The position numbers were made by a program, and so were the translations under genes. The notes below the pieces were generated by a model that was given only the letters and a program-made list of their open reading frames with translations, ran no database searches and was not told where the DNA came from. Below, in pieces: positions 8,356 to 17,913 of a stretch of DNA of 58,447 nucleotides. Every line of letters starts with the position of its first letter. Position 1 is the stretch's first letter. Location of the stretch: contig JAQTMM010000005.1 of NCBI GenBank assembly GCA_028714335.1, forward strand, positions 1 through 58,447. The letters are read 5' to 3'. Origin of the DNA: Dehalococcoidales bacterium. GTDB lineage: Bacteria > Chloroflexota > Dehalococcoidia > Dehalococcoidales > RBG-16-60-22.

Positions 8356-8417
8356 CGTTGCCTCCTGATGTGCTGTGGCGGAGGGTAGCGGGACAAAAAA
8401 GGAATATGGGTAATGCT

Positions 8418-9338
8418 TTATTCCTGATACAGAAACAGCGGATGCTTATCGGTGATGACCCTTTTTTGCTTGGCCACCGCCTCGCGGATGTATCTGGGTA
8501 TGGCAAACATGCCACGGTGAGTCTCGCCGTCGTAAAATTTTAAGCCCTTGATGCCCCGCGCCTTAATGCGTTTATCCACTTCCTCCGCCGTCAGTAAAGC
8601 GGGGTTGTGCTTTAGGGACGCCATGCAAAAGCCCCACGGCCCCCCAAAACAGGGAACATAGACCACGCACTGCACTACGGTGGGGAAGACCTTTTTCAGG
8701 GTGGTGTTCACGGCGGTCAGGTTTAAGAGTTCGGTGGGGTGGGCGGAGCCTGCCTGGACGGAGATTAAGCCTCCGCTGGTCAAATGATTATGAACCGTTT
8801 GGTAAAATTCCTGCGTAAAGAGCATTGCCGCCGGGCCGCCCTCGATAGGGTCGGGCAAATCCATAATGATAACGTCAAATTTTTCTTTGGAGTCTTCTAA
8901 ATATTTGCGCGCGTCAACATGAAAGGCGGCGGCGCGCTTATCTTTAAATGAACTACCGGCGTGGTCCGGCAGGTATTTTAGTGATAATTCGGTCACTTTA
9001 TCGTCAATGTCCACCATCTCGGCTTTTTTAACGGACTTGTGCCGCAGGACTTCGCGTAAAGTCGCCCCCTCACCCCCGCCGGCGATAAATACTTTTTCCG
9101 GTTTGGGGTGCGCTAACATTACCGGCTGCACCAGCCCCTCGTGATAGATATGTTCATCTAACTCGCTGGTCTGTATCTTACCGTCGAGGACCAGGCAAAT
9201 GCCCAGTTTGCGGGAGCGTATTACCCGGGCGTCCTGATACTTCGTCCGCCCCTGGTACAGCGTCTCGTCGATGCGGTGCAGTTGTAGAAAATCTTCGTTT
9301 ATTTTATCTTGGTACCATCTATGTGGGTCTGTATCCAT
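8418..9338 (-). CDS. speE: Spermidine synthase
   Basis: The 306-residue protein has the polyamine aminopropyltransferase signature GGGEGATLREVLRH, the acidic VDIDDKV segment that binds decarboxylated SAM, and IIMDLPDP with the catalytic Asp. It transfers an aminopropyl group to putrescine. It lies 13 bp downstream of speD, the enzyme that supplies its donor, which makes the assignment firm. Length is typical or slightly long at the C-terminus. Confidence 0.95.
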   Translation of the reverse strand: MDTDPHRWYQDKINEDFLQLHRIDETLYQGRTKYQDARVIRSRKLGICLVLDGKIQTSELDEHIYHEGLVQPVMLAHPKPEKVFIAGGGEGATLREVLRHKSVKKAEMVDIDDKVTELSLKYLPDHAGSSFKDKRAAAFHVDARKYLEDSKEKFDVIIMDLPDPIEGGPAAMLFTQEFYQTVHNHLTSGGLISVQAGSAHPTELLNLTAVNTTLKKVFPTVVQCVVYVPCFGGPWGFCMASLKHNPALLTAEEVDKRIKARGIKGLKFYDGETHRGMFAIPRYIREAVAKQKRVITDKHPLFLYQE

Positions 9339-9351
9339 AAAAATCAGTATT

Positions 9352-9708
9352 CTATACTGTAACCAGAACCCCCCTCTTTATCTCGTTCAGCGTGTGATTT
9401 TTAGACCCCAACCGCTCGATTAGCACTTGCGCCGCAACCTCGGGATTAACAGTTGTGCCGCAGGTAAAGACGTCCGCCGCCGCGTAGCCGTATTCCGGCC
9501 AGGTATGGATGGAGATGTGGCTCTCGGCGATGACCACCACCCCGCTGACACCCTGCGGACTGAACCGGTGGAAGGATTCCCCCATCACCACCGCCCCGCA
9601 GTCAACCGCGGCTTTCAGCATTACCTCGCGGATGAGGTCAACGTCATTCAAAGCTTGTCTGTCACAGTCGTGCAGCTCTACCAGTATGTGTCTTCCCAGT
9701 GCATTCAA
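9352..9708 (-). CDS. speD: S-adenosylmethionine decarboxylase proenzyme
   Basis: The 118-residue class 1B proenzyme has the self-cleavage site between Glu62 and Ser63 in AESHISIHTWPE. Ser63 becomes the pyruvoyl group. His68 and Cys83 match the processing and catalytic residues of the Thermotoga-type enzyme. It makes decarboxylated SAM for SpeE, whose gene follows on the same strand. Confidence 0.96.
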   Translation of the reverse strand: MNALGRHILVELHDCDRQALNDVDLIREVMLKAAVDCGAVVMGESFHRFSPQGVSGVVVIAESHISIHTWPEYGYAAADVFTCGTTVNPEVAAQVLIERLGSKNHTLNEIKRGVLVTV

Positions 9709-9979
9709 TCACCTGCCCCCCTTTTAAAAAATAGATTCCCGTTTGTTAAAAGCGGCACGGGTTGCCGCGTTAGTATTCAAAGAATTGTATACCCTTTTGT
9801 ACTGTCCAGCAAGACTCACCTAAATAAAAATTCCCAAGGTAATAGCTTTACCACCCCAGGAACTCCCCCGGCATTACTGCTTAACCCAAGGCCGGGGAAT
9901 ATTATTTTATACCGATGATGCCTAAGCCGGTATGTTTATAAAGCCCCTTTCAGTTTTAACCGAATACCTAAACCAGGTC

Positions 9980-10363
9980 CTACTTATATGTATCGGCCGG
10001 TTTTGCCAGTTTATTATCAATGCGCGTAACAATGTCGTTGACGGATGCCGTGGTGGTGATAATAGGGATGCCGCGGCTGTTGGCTTTTTGTAGGACGCGG
10101 TAAGCCGGCGCTTTATCCTCGCCGCTTAAGACGAGGCAGACAGTTGAGGTTTCCAGAGCGGCCAGCTGCATGTCCTCGCGCTCCTGCCGGATGATGGCGG
10201 CTTTTTTCTGCTTGCGGCTGAAGTAGTCCAGCCCGGAGTCCGGCGTTAAAGCCCCCAGCATATAATTCTCCACCACACCGCCGGTTTTATCCTGCTGGTT
10301 GATTACCTTGCCGCCGATGCTTGCCGCCAGCTCGCCTACCGTTATTCCAGTTATACCGCCCAA
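9980..10363 (-). CDS. DRTGG-domain protein
   Basis: The 127-residue protein looks like a stand-alone DRTGG domain, with LGALTPDSGLDYF near the middle and IPIITTTASVNDIVTRID near the end. In other proteins this domain sits next to CBS domains or in phosphotransacetylase-like proteins and is thought to bind ligands. No catalytic residue is evident. The 271-bp gap on its downstream side holds a possible GC-rich hairpin (CCCCGGC/GCCGGGG, 9866-9897) but no gene. Confidence 0.7.
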   Translation of the reverse strand: MGGITGITVGELAASIGGKVINQQDKTGGVVENYMLGALTPDSGLDYFSRKQKKAAIIRQEREDMQLAALETSTVCLVLSGEDKAPAYRVLQKANSRGIPIITTTASVNDIVTRIDNKLAKPADTYK

Positions 10364-10480
10364 GCTTTTAACCGCCTTTTTTCTGTATAGAATAAACCAA
10401 TATATTATAATCTTTTAAGCTGACCACGTAAAGAGGTATAATGTATCAACCCCGATGAAAAATGCGGGCTGGAATTGTAT

Positions 10481-11557
10481 ATGAAAGAAATGCTTTCCGT
10501 GGTAATCCCTACCTATAACGAAAAGGGCAACGTTACCCCCCTCATCACCGCCGTGCATGAAGCCCTGTCCGGCTGTGAACATGAAATCATCATCGTTGAC
10601 GACAACAGCAGCGATGGCACGATTGATATCGTTGAAAAGCTAAAGAAGAAATTCCCGGTCAAGCTGTTCGTCCGACGCGATGAAAAAGGATTAGCCACCG
10701 CCGTCATTCACGGCATCAGGCAGGCGACCGGCAACGTCGTCGCCGTCATGGACGCCGACTTGCAGCACCCGCCGGATATTTTACCCAAGCTTTATGAAGC
10801 GATGCTAAAAGGCGCGGACATGGCTATTGCCAGCCGCTATGTTAAAGGTGGCGGCTGCCCCAACTGGGGATTATTCCGCCGAGTTACCTCTAAAGTGGCT
10901 TTGAGGATTGCCCACATTTTACTGCCCTCCTCGCGCCGGGTTAAAGACCCGATGTCCGGCTTCTTCATGTTCCGCCCGGAAAAGGTAGACCTGACGGTAT
11001 TAAAGCCCATCGGTTATAAAATAGCGTTAGAGATTATGCTGGTTGGCGATTTCAAGAATATCGTCGAAGTTCCCTTTATCTTCCGGGAGAGGAGCGCCGG
11101 GCAGAGCAAACTTAAAGTGCAGACGCAGGTTGAGTACCTCTCTCACATTTTGAGCTTGATGTCCCGCACCGGCGAGTTCTGGCGGTTCGTTAAATTTATT
11201 GGTGTGGGCATCAGCGGCACATTGGTCAACATCGGCGTCCAGAGCCTTGTCACTACTTTTACTAATTGGGATACCAAACTTCAGCTGATTCCGGGCATTG
11301 AGGTTTCCATCATCACCAACTTTTTGCTCAACGACTTTTTCACCTTCTCCGACCGGCGTACCGGCAAGGTCGGTTCGTTCTTCGGGCGGCTGGGTAAATA
11401 CAACGTTATCGCTTTGGTCGGGGCTTTTATTAATTGGGGCGTTGCTTCTCTGTTAATCTCCCACGCGGCGCTGGATGTTTATCTATCAAACTTCATTGGT
11501 ATCATTATCGCATTCTTGTGGAACTACTTTTTTAGTATGATATGGGCCTGGAAATAA
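10481..11557 (+). CDS. Glycosyltransferase family 2 (polyprenol-phosphate mannosyltransferase type) fused to GtrA domain
   Basis: I place the start at ATG 10481; a TTG start two codons earlier is possible. The N-terminal ~230 residues are a GT2 domain with VVIPTYNE, IVDDNSSDGT and the metal-binding VMDADLQHPPD motif, in the form typical of dolichol/polyprenol-phosphate-mannose synthases. Residues from ~240 hold four membrane helices of a GtrA-like domain. The product would be a lipid-linked sugar donor. The next gene, a PMT-type mannosyltransferase, overlaps it by 16 bp, so the pair probably forms a protein O-mannosylation module. Confidence 0.9.
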   Translation: MKEMLSVVIPTYNEKGNVTPLITAVHEALSGCEHEIIIVDDNSSDGTIDIVEKLKKKFPVKLFVRRDEKGLATAVIHGIRQATGNVVAVMDADLQHPPDILPKLYEAMLKGADMAIASRYVKGGGCPNWGLFRRVTSKVALRIAHILLPSSRRVKDPMSGFFMFRPEKVDLTVLKPIGYKIALEIMLVGDFKNIVEVPFIFRERSAGQSKLKVQTQVEYLSHILSLMSRTGEFWRFVKFIGVGISGTLVNIGVQSLVTTFTNWDTKLQLIPGIEVSIITNFLLNDFFTFSDRRTGKVGSFFGRLGKYNVIALVGAFINWGVASLLISHAALDVYLSNFIGIIIAFLWNYFFSMIWAWK

Positions 11558-12753
11558 AGAATAAGCTATACCGGTTTTATAAGTGGCAGCACTTCTGGAT
11601 GGTCATAATCGTCCTGTCCACGCTGATTATGCACCTAGCCTTTATTGCTACGCCTTCGGAGCCGTTTTTCGACGAGAAACATTACGTTCCCGCCGCCCGG
11701 GACATTGCGGAAAAAGCCACCGACCTGCGCCCGGAACACCCGCCGTTAGGTAAGCTTATCCTCGTTGCCGATATGCAGATATTCGGCGACAATCCCTGGG
11801 GTTGGCGTTTCTTCGCTATCATTTGCGGCACCTCCGCCATGGTCATGTTTTATTTTTTATGCCTGCGCCTGGGCATGACGCAAAACGCCGCTAATATTGC
11901 CGTGTTTCTCCTTTCCTTTGAGAATATGACGTTCACGCAAAACGGCATGGCGATGCTGGACGTGTTCTTCTTTGTCTTTATGATGGCGGCGTTTTTGCTC
12001 TACGCCTGCCGCCGTTGGATTTCTGCGGGGTGGGCAGTAGGTCTGGCGGGGCTGGCCAAGCTCAACGGCCTGCTGACTTTACCGGCCATAGGGTTTCACT
12101 GGCTTTTCAGCAAAGGAGGCCGTTCCAAGTGGTTCTGGGTAACAATTACTTTTGCTATCGTTTCTTTTCTGGGGCTGATGATTTTCTGCGAGTGGGCGAT
12201 AGTCCGCGACTTCGGGTTGATTACTGACCCCATTCACCGCCTGATAAACATGACGGAAAGCACCTCGGCACTGACTTATCACCAATACCCGCAAGCCGCC
12301 GCAACCTATCCCTGGACGTGGCTTTACATCTACCGGATGCCGCTCTACACGATAATGCCGCACTGGTACGGCGCCATCAGCTTTTCCATCTGGGCTTTAA
12401 TTATCCCCACCTTTATCTACATGATATGGCGCTCGTTTAAAAAGGATAACGCCGCCCTCTTTGGGGTGGGGTGGTTCACCTGCGTCTTCCTTGTCTGGAT
12501 ACCCGCCACGCTGATTACCGATAGATTGACCTACCCGTTCTATATGTACCCCGCCATCGGCGCCATCTGTTTGGGATTGGGTATAGGGTTGAACCAGCTT
12601 TTGGAGTACTGGCGCGGCGACGGCAGAAAAGTGTTAAAGAGAATAGCGCTGACGGCCTTTATTATCATCATCGTGGCGCACGTGCTGTCATTCCTTATCC
12701 TTTCTCCCCTCATCCCCATTGACTGGGCTGACCTGCTGCATCTGTATAACTAG
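11542..12753 (+). CDS. PMT-family (GT39) dolichyl-phosphate-mannose-protein mannosyltransferase
   Basis: The 403-residue polytopic membrane protein has the acidic first loop FFDEKHYVPAARD followed by EHPPLGK, the catalytic and substrate-binding pattern of protein O-mannosyltransferases, then around ten hydrophobic segments. It would transfer mannose from the lipid carrier made by the preceding gene onto exported proteins. Overlapping reading frames with that gene indicate translational coupling. Confidence 0.88.
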   Translation: MGLEIKNKLYRFYKWQHFWMVIIVLSTLIMHLAFIATPSEPFFDEKHYVPAARDIAEKATDLRPEHPPLGKLILVADMQIFGDNPWGWRFFAIICGTSAMVMFYFLCLRLGMTQNAANIAVFLLSFENMTFTQNGMAMLDVFFFVFMMAAFLLYACRRWISAGWAVGLAGLAKLNGLLTLPAIGFHWLFSKGGRSKWFWVTITFAIVSFLGLMIFCEWAIVRDFGLITDPIHRLINMTESTSALTYHQYPQAAATYPWTWLYIYRMPLYTIMPHWYGAISFSIWALIIPTFIYMIWRSFKKDNAALFGVGWFTCVFLVWIPATLITDRLTYPFYMYPAIGAICLGLGIGLNQLLEYWRGDGRKVLKRIALTAFIIIIVAHVLSFLILSPLIPIDWADLLHLYN

Positions 12754-12828
12754 CACTGCCCCATATTCCCTGTGGTACTATTCGTTTCCTTCCGGTGCTA
12801 TAATGGCTTTTAAAAGGGGAGTAAGGAA

Positions 12829-13869
12829 ATGCGTGAGGCTGCGCATTATCAAAAACTACCGGAATCCAGAGTCCAGTGCAATACCTGCCAGTGGCGCTGC
12901 GCGATTAATCCGGGCAAGTACGGCGTCTGCGGCATGTATCATAACAAGGACGGGATTCTTTACAATGTAAATTACGGCCTCGTTTCTTCCATCAACGCCG
13001 ACCCCGTAGAAAAAAAGCCACTCTTCCACTTTTACCCCGGCACGCTTTGCCTTTCCTTCGGAACACTGGGCTGCAACTTCCACTGCAGGCATTGCCAGAA
13101 CTGGGAGATATCCACCGCCGACGGTGATGCGTTAAAACATACCTGCCGTAAAATTTTACCCGAGTACGCTATTATACTCGCCAAAGAGAGCGGTTGCAGC
13201 GGCATCGCCTGGACATATAACGAGCCGACTATCTGGTTTGAGTACACGCTGGATTCGGCCAAGCTGGCGAAAAAGAGCGGACTCTATACCGTTTACGTCA
13301 CCAACGGCTACGCCACGCCGGAAACGCTGGACGCCATCGGGCCTTACCTCGACGCCTGGCGGGTAGACATCAAGGGCTTCTCTGATAGGCTTTATAAAGA
13401 GTTATCGGGCGTGCCGCACTGGCGCGAGATTCTGGATATCGCCAAGCGCGCTAAAGATAAGTGGCACATGCATGTAGAGGTCGTCACCAATATCGTCCCG
13501 ACGCTGAACGACGACGATAAACAGCTGAAGGGCATCGCCGACTGGATATGCAAGGAGTTGGGCGAACTGACGCCCTGGCACGTAACGCGCTTTTATCCCC
13601 ACCACCATTTGACCGATTTACCCACCACCCCGCTAGAGACGATAGAACGTGCGGCGGATATCGGGCGCAAGGCGGGGTTAAAGTTTGTTTACGCCGGCAA
13701 CGTGCCCGGCCACGATAGTGAGAACACGCGGTGTTATAATTGCGGTAAGGTAGTGGTGAAGCGGGTGGGCTATAACACGGAGGCGGCGGGGTTGAAGGGA
13801 AGTACGTGCCGTTACTGCGGGGTGGACCTGAACTTTGTGCCTTCCGGGGCAGAAGGAGGCGCCGTATGA
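12829..13869 (+). CDS. amrS: AmmeMemoRadiSam system radical SAM enzyme
   Basis: The 346-residue protein has a radical SAM cluster, C-x3-C-x2-C at Cys82, 86 and 89 (GCNFHCRHCQNWEIS). An N-terminal Cys motif (CNTCQWRC, then GVCG) and a C-terminal zinc-ribbon-like CYNC ... CRYC segment flank it. This is the form seen in pyruvate formate-lyase activase-like AmrS proteins. The system name comes from its fixed neighbours: the MEMO1 homologue starts inside its stop codon (ATGA), and the AMMECR1 homologue follows directly. The substrate is unknown. Confidence 0.92.
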   Translation: MREAAHYQKLPESRVQCNTCQWRCAINPGKYGVCGMYHNKDGILYNVNYGLVSSINADPVEKKPLFHFYPGTLCLSFGTLGCNFHCRHCQNWEISTADGDALKHTCRKILPEYAIILAKESGCSGIAWTYNEPTIWFEYTLDSAKLAKKSGLYTVYVTNGYATPETLDAIGPYLDAWRVDIKGFSDRLYKELSGVPHWREILDIAKRAKDKWHMHVEVVTNIVPTLNDDDKQLKGIADWICKELGELTPWHVTRFYPHHHLTDLPTTPLETIERAADIGRKAGLKFVYAGNVPGHDSENTRCYNCGKVVVKRVGYNTEAAGLKGSTCRYCGVDLNFVPSGAEGGAV

Positions 13870-14681
13870 TAAGAAATCCAATCGTCGCCGGTTATTTTTA
13901 CCCCGCCTCCCCCAACGAGCTTAATAAAATGCTGGCAAAATACATTGATAAAAAAGCTAAGAAAGAAGACGCCGTCGGGCTGTTAATGCCGCACGCCGGC
14001 TACGTTTATTCCGGGGCGGTGGCCGGGGCGGCGCTCTCAAGAGTTAAGTTCAAAGGCACCTTTATCATCATCGGGCCTTCGCACTCCGGCGCGGGCAAGC
14101 CTTTCAGCGTAATGCCGGAAGGCACGTGGCGGACGCCTTTGGGGGACGTCGAGGTGGATGCAGAGATGGCGGCGGAAATCATTAAGCAATCGAAGTACGC
14201 CGAGGCGGACTACCGCGCCCACGCGGACGAGCACGCCGTCGAGGTGCAAATACCCTTTTTACAGTACATCAAGCCGGACATCAAGATTGTGCCAATCATC
14301 CTCGGCGGCTTTTCCACCGAGGCTTATAAAGAAATCGGGCGCGCCATCGTCAGGGTTTTTGAGAAACTAAAGCGCCAGGCAATCATCCTCGCCAGCGGCG
14401 ATATGACACATTACGAGCCCGCCGAAGAGGCAAGAGCCAAGGATATGCAGGCCGTGGAGGCGATGATAGCTTTAGACGCCGATGAACTGACCAGGCGTTA
14501 CAACGACTTACATATCACCATGTGCGCCTATGGCCCGGTCGTTACCGTCATCACCGCCGCCAGAGAGCTGGGGGCAAAGGAAGGAATGCTGGTAAAATAT
14601 CAAAACAGCGGCGATTCTACCGGCGACTTCTCCTCGGTGGTGGGCTACGCCGGCGTTATTTTTAAGAAGGGAGACGCCTGA
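13866..14681 (+). CDS. amrB: AmmeMemoRadiSam system protein B (MEMO1 homologue)
   Basis: I start this 271-residue protein at ATG 13866, which overlaps the amrS stop by 4 bp and has a GGAGG site 9 bp before. It begins with NPIVAGYFYPA and has MPHAGYVYSG, IIGPSHSG and ASGDMTHY, the conserved patches of the MEMO family. These patches include the His/Asp residues that resemble the metal site of extradiol dioxygenase-fold proteins. The bacterial role is unknown, but it is tied to amrS and amrA by overlap. Confidence 0.92.
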   Translation: MIRNPIVAGYFYPASPNELNKMLAKYIDKKAKKEDAVGLLMPHAGYVYSGAVAGAALSRVKFKGTFIIIGPSHSGAGKPFSVMPEGTWRTPLGDVEVDAEMAAEIIKQSKYAEADYRAHADEHAVEVQIPFLQYIKPDIKIVPIILGGFSTEAYKEIGRAIVRVFEKLKRQAIILASGDMTHYEPAEEARAKDMQAVEAMIALDADELTRRYNDLHITMCAYGPVVTVITAARELGAKEGMLVKYQNSGDSTGDFSSVVGYAGVIFKKGDA

Positions 14682-15188
14682 ATGCATCCCATTGTATCTT
14701 TAGCTAAAAAGGCTGTAGAGAACTATACCAGGACGGGGGAGAGGCTAAAACTGCCCAAGTCTTTAGGCAAAGAGATGAAGCAGCGGGCGGGGGTATTCGT
14801 TTCCATCCATAAGAAGGGCGACCTGCGCGGCTGTATCGGCACGTTTGAAGCGCAGGAGAAGAACATCGCCGAGGAGGTAATTTCCAACGCCATCAGTTCC
14901 GCCACCCGCGACCCGCGCTTTGACCCCGTGAAAGAGGACGAGCTTAAAGACCTCGACTACAGCGTGGACATTTTAACCGAGCCGGAACCGGTGCCGGACG
15001 CCAGCTACCTCGACCCGAAGAAATACGGAGTGATTGTGCAGTCGGGGTGGCGGCGGGGCTTACTGCTGCCGGACCTTGAGGGCGTGGACACGCCGGAGTA
15101 CCAGATAGATATCTGCCGCCAGAAGGGCGGCATAAGCATGGACGAGCCGGTACGGCTTTACCGGTTTGAGGTAAAGCGGCTGAAGTAA
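14682..15188 (+). CDS. amrA: AmmeMemoRadiSam system protein A (AMMECR1 homologue)
   Basis: The 168-residue protein starts at the base after the amrB stop. It carries [20 protein letters not shown], with the family signature LRGCIG, and [22 protein letters not shown] near the C-terminus. AMMECR1-domain proteins have no settled function; the invariant Cys and nearby conserved residues suggest an enzyme or a modified site. It completes the three-gene cluster. Confidence 0.93.
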   Translation: MHPIVSLAKKAVENYTRTGERLKLPKSLGKEMKQRAGVFVSIHKKGDLRGCIGTFEAQEKNIAEEVISNAISSATRDPRFDPVKEDELKDLDYSVDILTEPEPVPDASYLDPKKYGVIVQSGWRRGLLLPDLEGVDTPEYQIDICRQKGGISMDEPVRLYRFEVKRLK

Positions 15189-15207
15189 GGGTAAGGAGGT
15201 AGAAAGA

Positions 15208-15744
15208 ATGTTTGAACACTTTATTAGTTATATGCCTGATATATACATAGCGTTATTCTCGGTATCTCTAACTTTAGCGGGACTAATTGCAGTGTTTATG
15301 GTTTTTCGTTACCAAACTATTGATAATTATGTTGATGGTTGGAAATCTGCATTACGAAAAATGTTAAGAAATATTAAGGATCAGTATTATGTACTATACA
15401 GGATTCAAGACATTGGTAAAGAAGAAAGGTTATTATTAGGTCATGAATACGATAATTTGTGTGATGAACAATACTTCCGCCTTTTTAGTCCTTATGCAGT
15501 CAAGTTTGTTAGAGATATTTTAAAGAAGCGCGATGAAAGAAGATATATAAGAAAGTGGGGTTTTGGAATTATTGCTACATGGGCGGTACTTGCAAGTCTA
15601 TATTTACTTTTTTTAGTACATTTACCTCATTTTTATTGTTGTGTAACGGTGATAGTTGATTTTGTTGCTATCATGTCCTTTATTGGTGCATTGATTTATA
15701 CTTTAGTTTATATATGTAAAGCATTGAATCCAAAACCTAATTAA
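15208..15744 (+). CDS. AT-rich membrane protein of unknown function
   Basis: I do not recognise this 178-residue protein. It has one hydrophobic segment at about residues 8-32, a charged middle (~45-125), and two hydrophobic segments near the C-terminus (~127-175). A GGAGG site precedes the ATG. Base composition is far more AT-rich than in the genes on both sides, which suggests recent acquisition. It lies between amrA and rarA, 19 bp after amrA. Confidence 0.6.
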   Translation: MFEHFISYMPDIYIALFSVSLTLAGLIAVFMVFRYQTIDNYVDGWKSALRKMLRNIKDQYYVLYRIQDIGKEERLLLGHEYDNLCDEQYFRLFSPYAVKFVRDILKKRDERRYIRKWGFGIIATWAVLASLYLLFLVHLPHFYCCVTVIVDFVAIMSFIGALIYTLVYICKALNPKPN

Positions 15745-15811
15745 CTTGAACAAGTCAATCCAAAATAATATACTTTAAGTCTCTCTCCAAATAGTAGCGG
15801 GGAGGCGCATT

Positions 15812-17179
15812 ATGAGTATGGATATGTTCGATAAGCAGGCGGATGAACAGCAGTTCCAGAACGCTCCGCTGGCTACGCGGATGCGCCCCAAGAGCCTGGA
15901 AGACTTTGTGGGGCAGGAGCATATCCTGGGGAAGGGGCGGGTCTTAAGGCGCGCCATAGAGACCGACCGCATCCCCTCCATTATATTGTGGGGGCCGCCC
16001 GGCTCCGGCAAGACAACGCTGGCGAACATCATTGCCAACAGCACCGGGGCGCATTTCTCGCCGGTCAGCGCCGTCAGCGCCAGCGTCACCGACTTAAGGA
16101 AAATCGTGGCGGAGGCCAAGGAGCGGCGTCATGGCCAGAGCCAGCGAACCATTCTCTTTATAGATGAAATCCACCGCTTTAACCGCACCCAGCAGGATGC
16201 CGTGCTGCCCTTTGTGGAAGACGGCACGGTGATATTAATCGGCGCGACGACGGAGAACCCGTCCTTTGAGGTAACGTCGCCGCTGCTTTCAAGGACGCGC
16301 GTTTTACCCCTTAAGCCCCTGACCGAAGAAGAACTGGATATCCTTATCTCCCGGGCATCTATGGATAAACTAAAGGGTCTCGGCGAGCTGAATGTCGAAC
16401 TGCCTGACGAATCCATGGAGCAGTTGATTAAGATGTCCAACAGCGACGCCCGCATGGCTCTCAACACCTTAGAGATTGCTGCCCTAAGCACCCCCGCCGA
16501 TGAAGAAACCGGCAAACGCATCATTAAGCTGGAAACAATCGAGGACGCCTTCCAAAAGCGTGCCGTGCAGTACGACCGCGCCGGCGACCAGCACTACAAC
16601 CTCATCTCTGCCCTGCATAAGTCTTTACGCGACTCCGACGTTGACGCCTCCATCTACTGGCTGGCGATGATGCTGGAGGCGGGGGAAGACCCGCTCTACA
16701 TCGCGCGGCGGATGGTGCGCTTTGCCTCGGAAGACGTCGGCATGGCCGACCCGCAGGCGCTGGTGGTGGCGATGGCCGCCCAGCAGGCGGTGCACTTCAT
16801 CGGCATGCCGGAGGGCAACCTGGCTTTGACCGAGGCGGCGGTGTATCTAGCCACCGCCCCCAAGAGCAACTCCCTCTACACGGCGTACTCCCAGGTGCAG
16901 GACGCCATAAAAAAGGGCGCCAGCGAGAACGTGCCGTATAACATCCGCAACGCGCCCACGCCCCTGATGAAGGACCTGGGCTACGGCAAAGACTATAAAT
17001 ATGCCCACGACTTCCCCGGTCACGTCGTTGACCAGCAACACCTGCCGGACCACATGAAGGGGCGTAAGTTTTACACGCCCGGCGCACTGGGGTTTGAGAA
17101 AACGGTGCAGGAACGCATGGACGACCTTGAGGCAAAGAAGCGGAAGATGGGGGAGGGGGGAAAAGGGGCGGAATCCTAG
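15812..17179 (+). CDS. rarA: Replication-associated recombination protein A (RarA/MgsA) AAA+ ATPase
   Basis: The 455-residue protein has Walker A GPPGSGKT (residues 61-68), Walker B IDEIH (~117-121), sensor 1 GATTENPS and a long C-terminal tetramerisation region ending in HDFPGHVVDQQHLPDHMKGRKFY, a signature of the MgsA family. RarA works at stalled replication forks. The start ATG follows a GGGGAGG site. Confidence 0.95.
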   Translation: MSMDMFDKQADEQQFQNAPLATRMRPKSLEDFVGQEHILGKGRVLRRAIETDRIPSIILWGPPGSGKTTLANIIANSTGAHFSPVSAVSASVTDLRKIVAEAKERRHGQSQRTILFIDEIHRFNRTQQDAVLPFVEDGTVILIGATTENPSFEVTSPLLSRTRVLPLKPLTEEELDILISRASMDKLKGLGELNVELPDESMEQLIKMSNSDARMALNTLEIAALSTPADEETGKRIIKLETIEDAFQKRAVQYDRAGDQHYNLISALHKSLRDSDVDASIYWLAMMLEAGEDPLYIARRMVRFASEDVGMADPQALVVAMAAQQAVHFIGMPEGNLALTEAAVYLATAPKSNSLYTAYSQVQDAIKKGASENVPYNIRNAPTPLMKDLGYGKDYKYAHDFPGHVVDQQHLPDHMKGRKFYTPGALGFEKTVQERMDDLEAKKRKMGEGGKGAES

Positions 17180-17276
17180 GTTTTTTCTTGACAACCAACC
17201 GCTGTCTCCACTAAACTCAACTTGGTTAATCCCCACCGCACTAAGTGGCTGGCCAGTCTTTATCGAAGGAGGAGCA

Positions 17277-17906
17277 ATGCCTAAATTTCCCTTTATGCCC
17301 AGAGAGCAGAAATTCTTTGACCTGTTTGATGAAAGCGCCCAGAACATTATAAAAGCGGCCAGGCTGCTTAAAGAAATGATTGATACCTGGCAGTTTATTG
17401 ACAGCCGTGTGGCGGAAATTACCGAACTGGAGCACGACGGCGATTCGATAACCCACCAGATAATTTCACTGCTGCACCGCACCTTCGTTACCCCCTTCGA
17501 CCGGGAAGATATCGCCATGCTGGCTCATACCATGGATGATGTGCTTGATTATATTCATTCCACTGCGGACGCTATGTTTATCTACAAAATCGCCAAGCCC
17601 ACCCAAAGAGCCAAAGAGCTGGCGGGCGTGATAGTGCAGGGAGCGATAGAGGTAGAAAAAGCCGTCTCTGGTTTAAGGCACAAGAACGAGTTTAAAAATA
17701 TGCTGGAACGGTGCGTGGAAATCAACCGGCTGGAAAACGCCGCCGACCGTATTTACCGGGCGGCCATCGGCGAATTGTTCGACAGCAAGGCGGACATGGC
17801 GGAAATTATCAAGTGGCGTGAGATTTACGAGCATATGGAAACCGCCACCGACCGCTGTGAGGATGTAGCTGACGTTATCGAAGGCGTGGCCTTAAAGAAC
17901 GGGTAG
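17277..17906 (+). CDS. DUF47 / PhoU-like protein
   Basis: I choose the ATG at 17277 because it has GGAGGAG just upstream; the frame is open further upstream, but only inside rarA. The 209-residue all-helical protein begins MPKFPFMPREQKFFDLFDE, then ELEHDGDSITHQI and DREDIAMLAHTMDDVLD, the metal-binding motifs of the PhoU-like DUF47 family. Such proteins usually accompany Pit-type phosphate transporters, but no pit gene is next to it here. Confidence 0.9.
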   Translation: MPKFPFMPREQKFFDLFDESAQNIIKAARLLKEMIDTWQFIDSRVAEITELEHDGDSITHQIISLLHRTFVTPFDREDIAMLAHTMDDVLDYIHSTADAMFIYKIAKPTQRAKELAGVIVQGAIEVEKAVSGLRHKNEFKNMLERCVEINRLENAADRIYRAAIGELFDSKADMAEIIKWREIYEHMETATDRCEDVADVIEGVALKNG

Positions 17907-17913
17907 GAATAAT

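Noticed and set aside
17094-17276. N-terminal extension of the DUF47/PhoU-like protein
   Set aside because: The frame is open upstream but lies in the end of rarA; the ATG at 17277 has a strong ribosome-binding site and the family's typical N-terminus.
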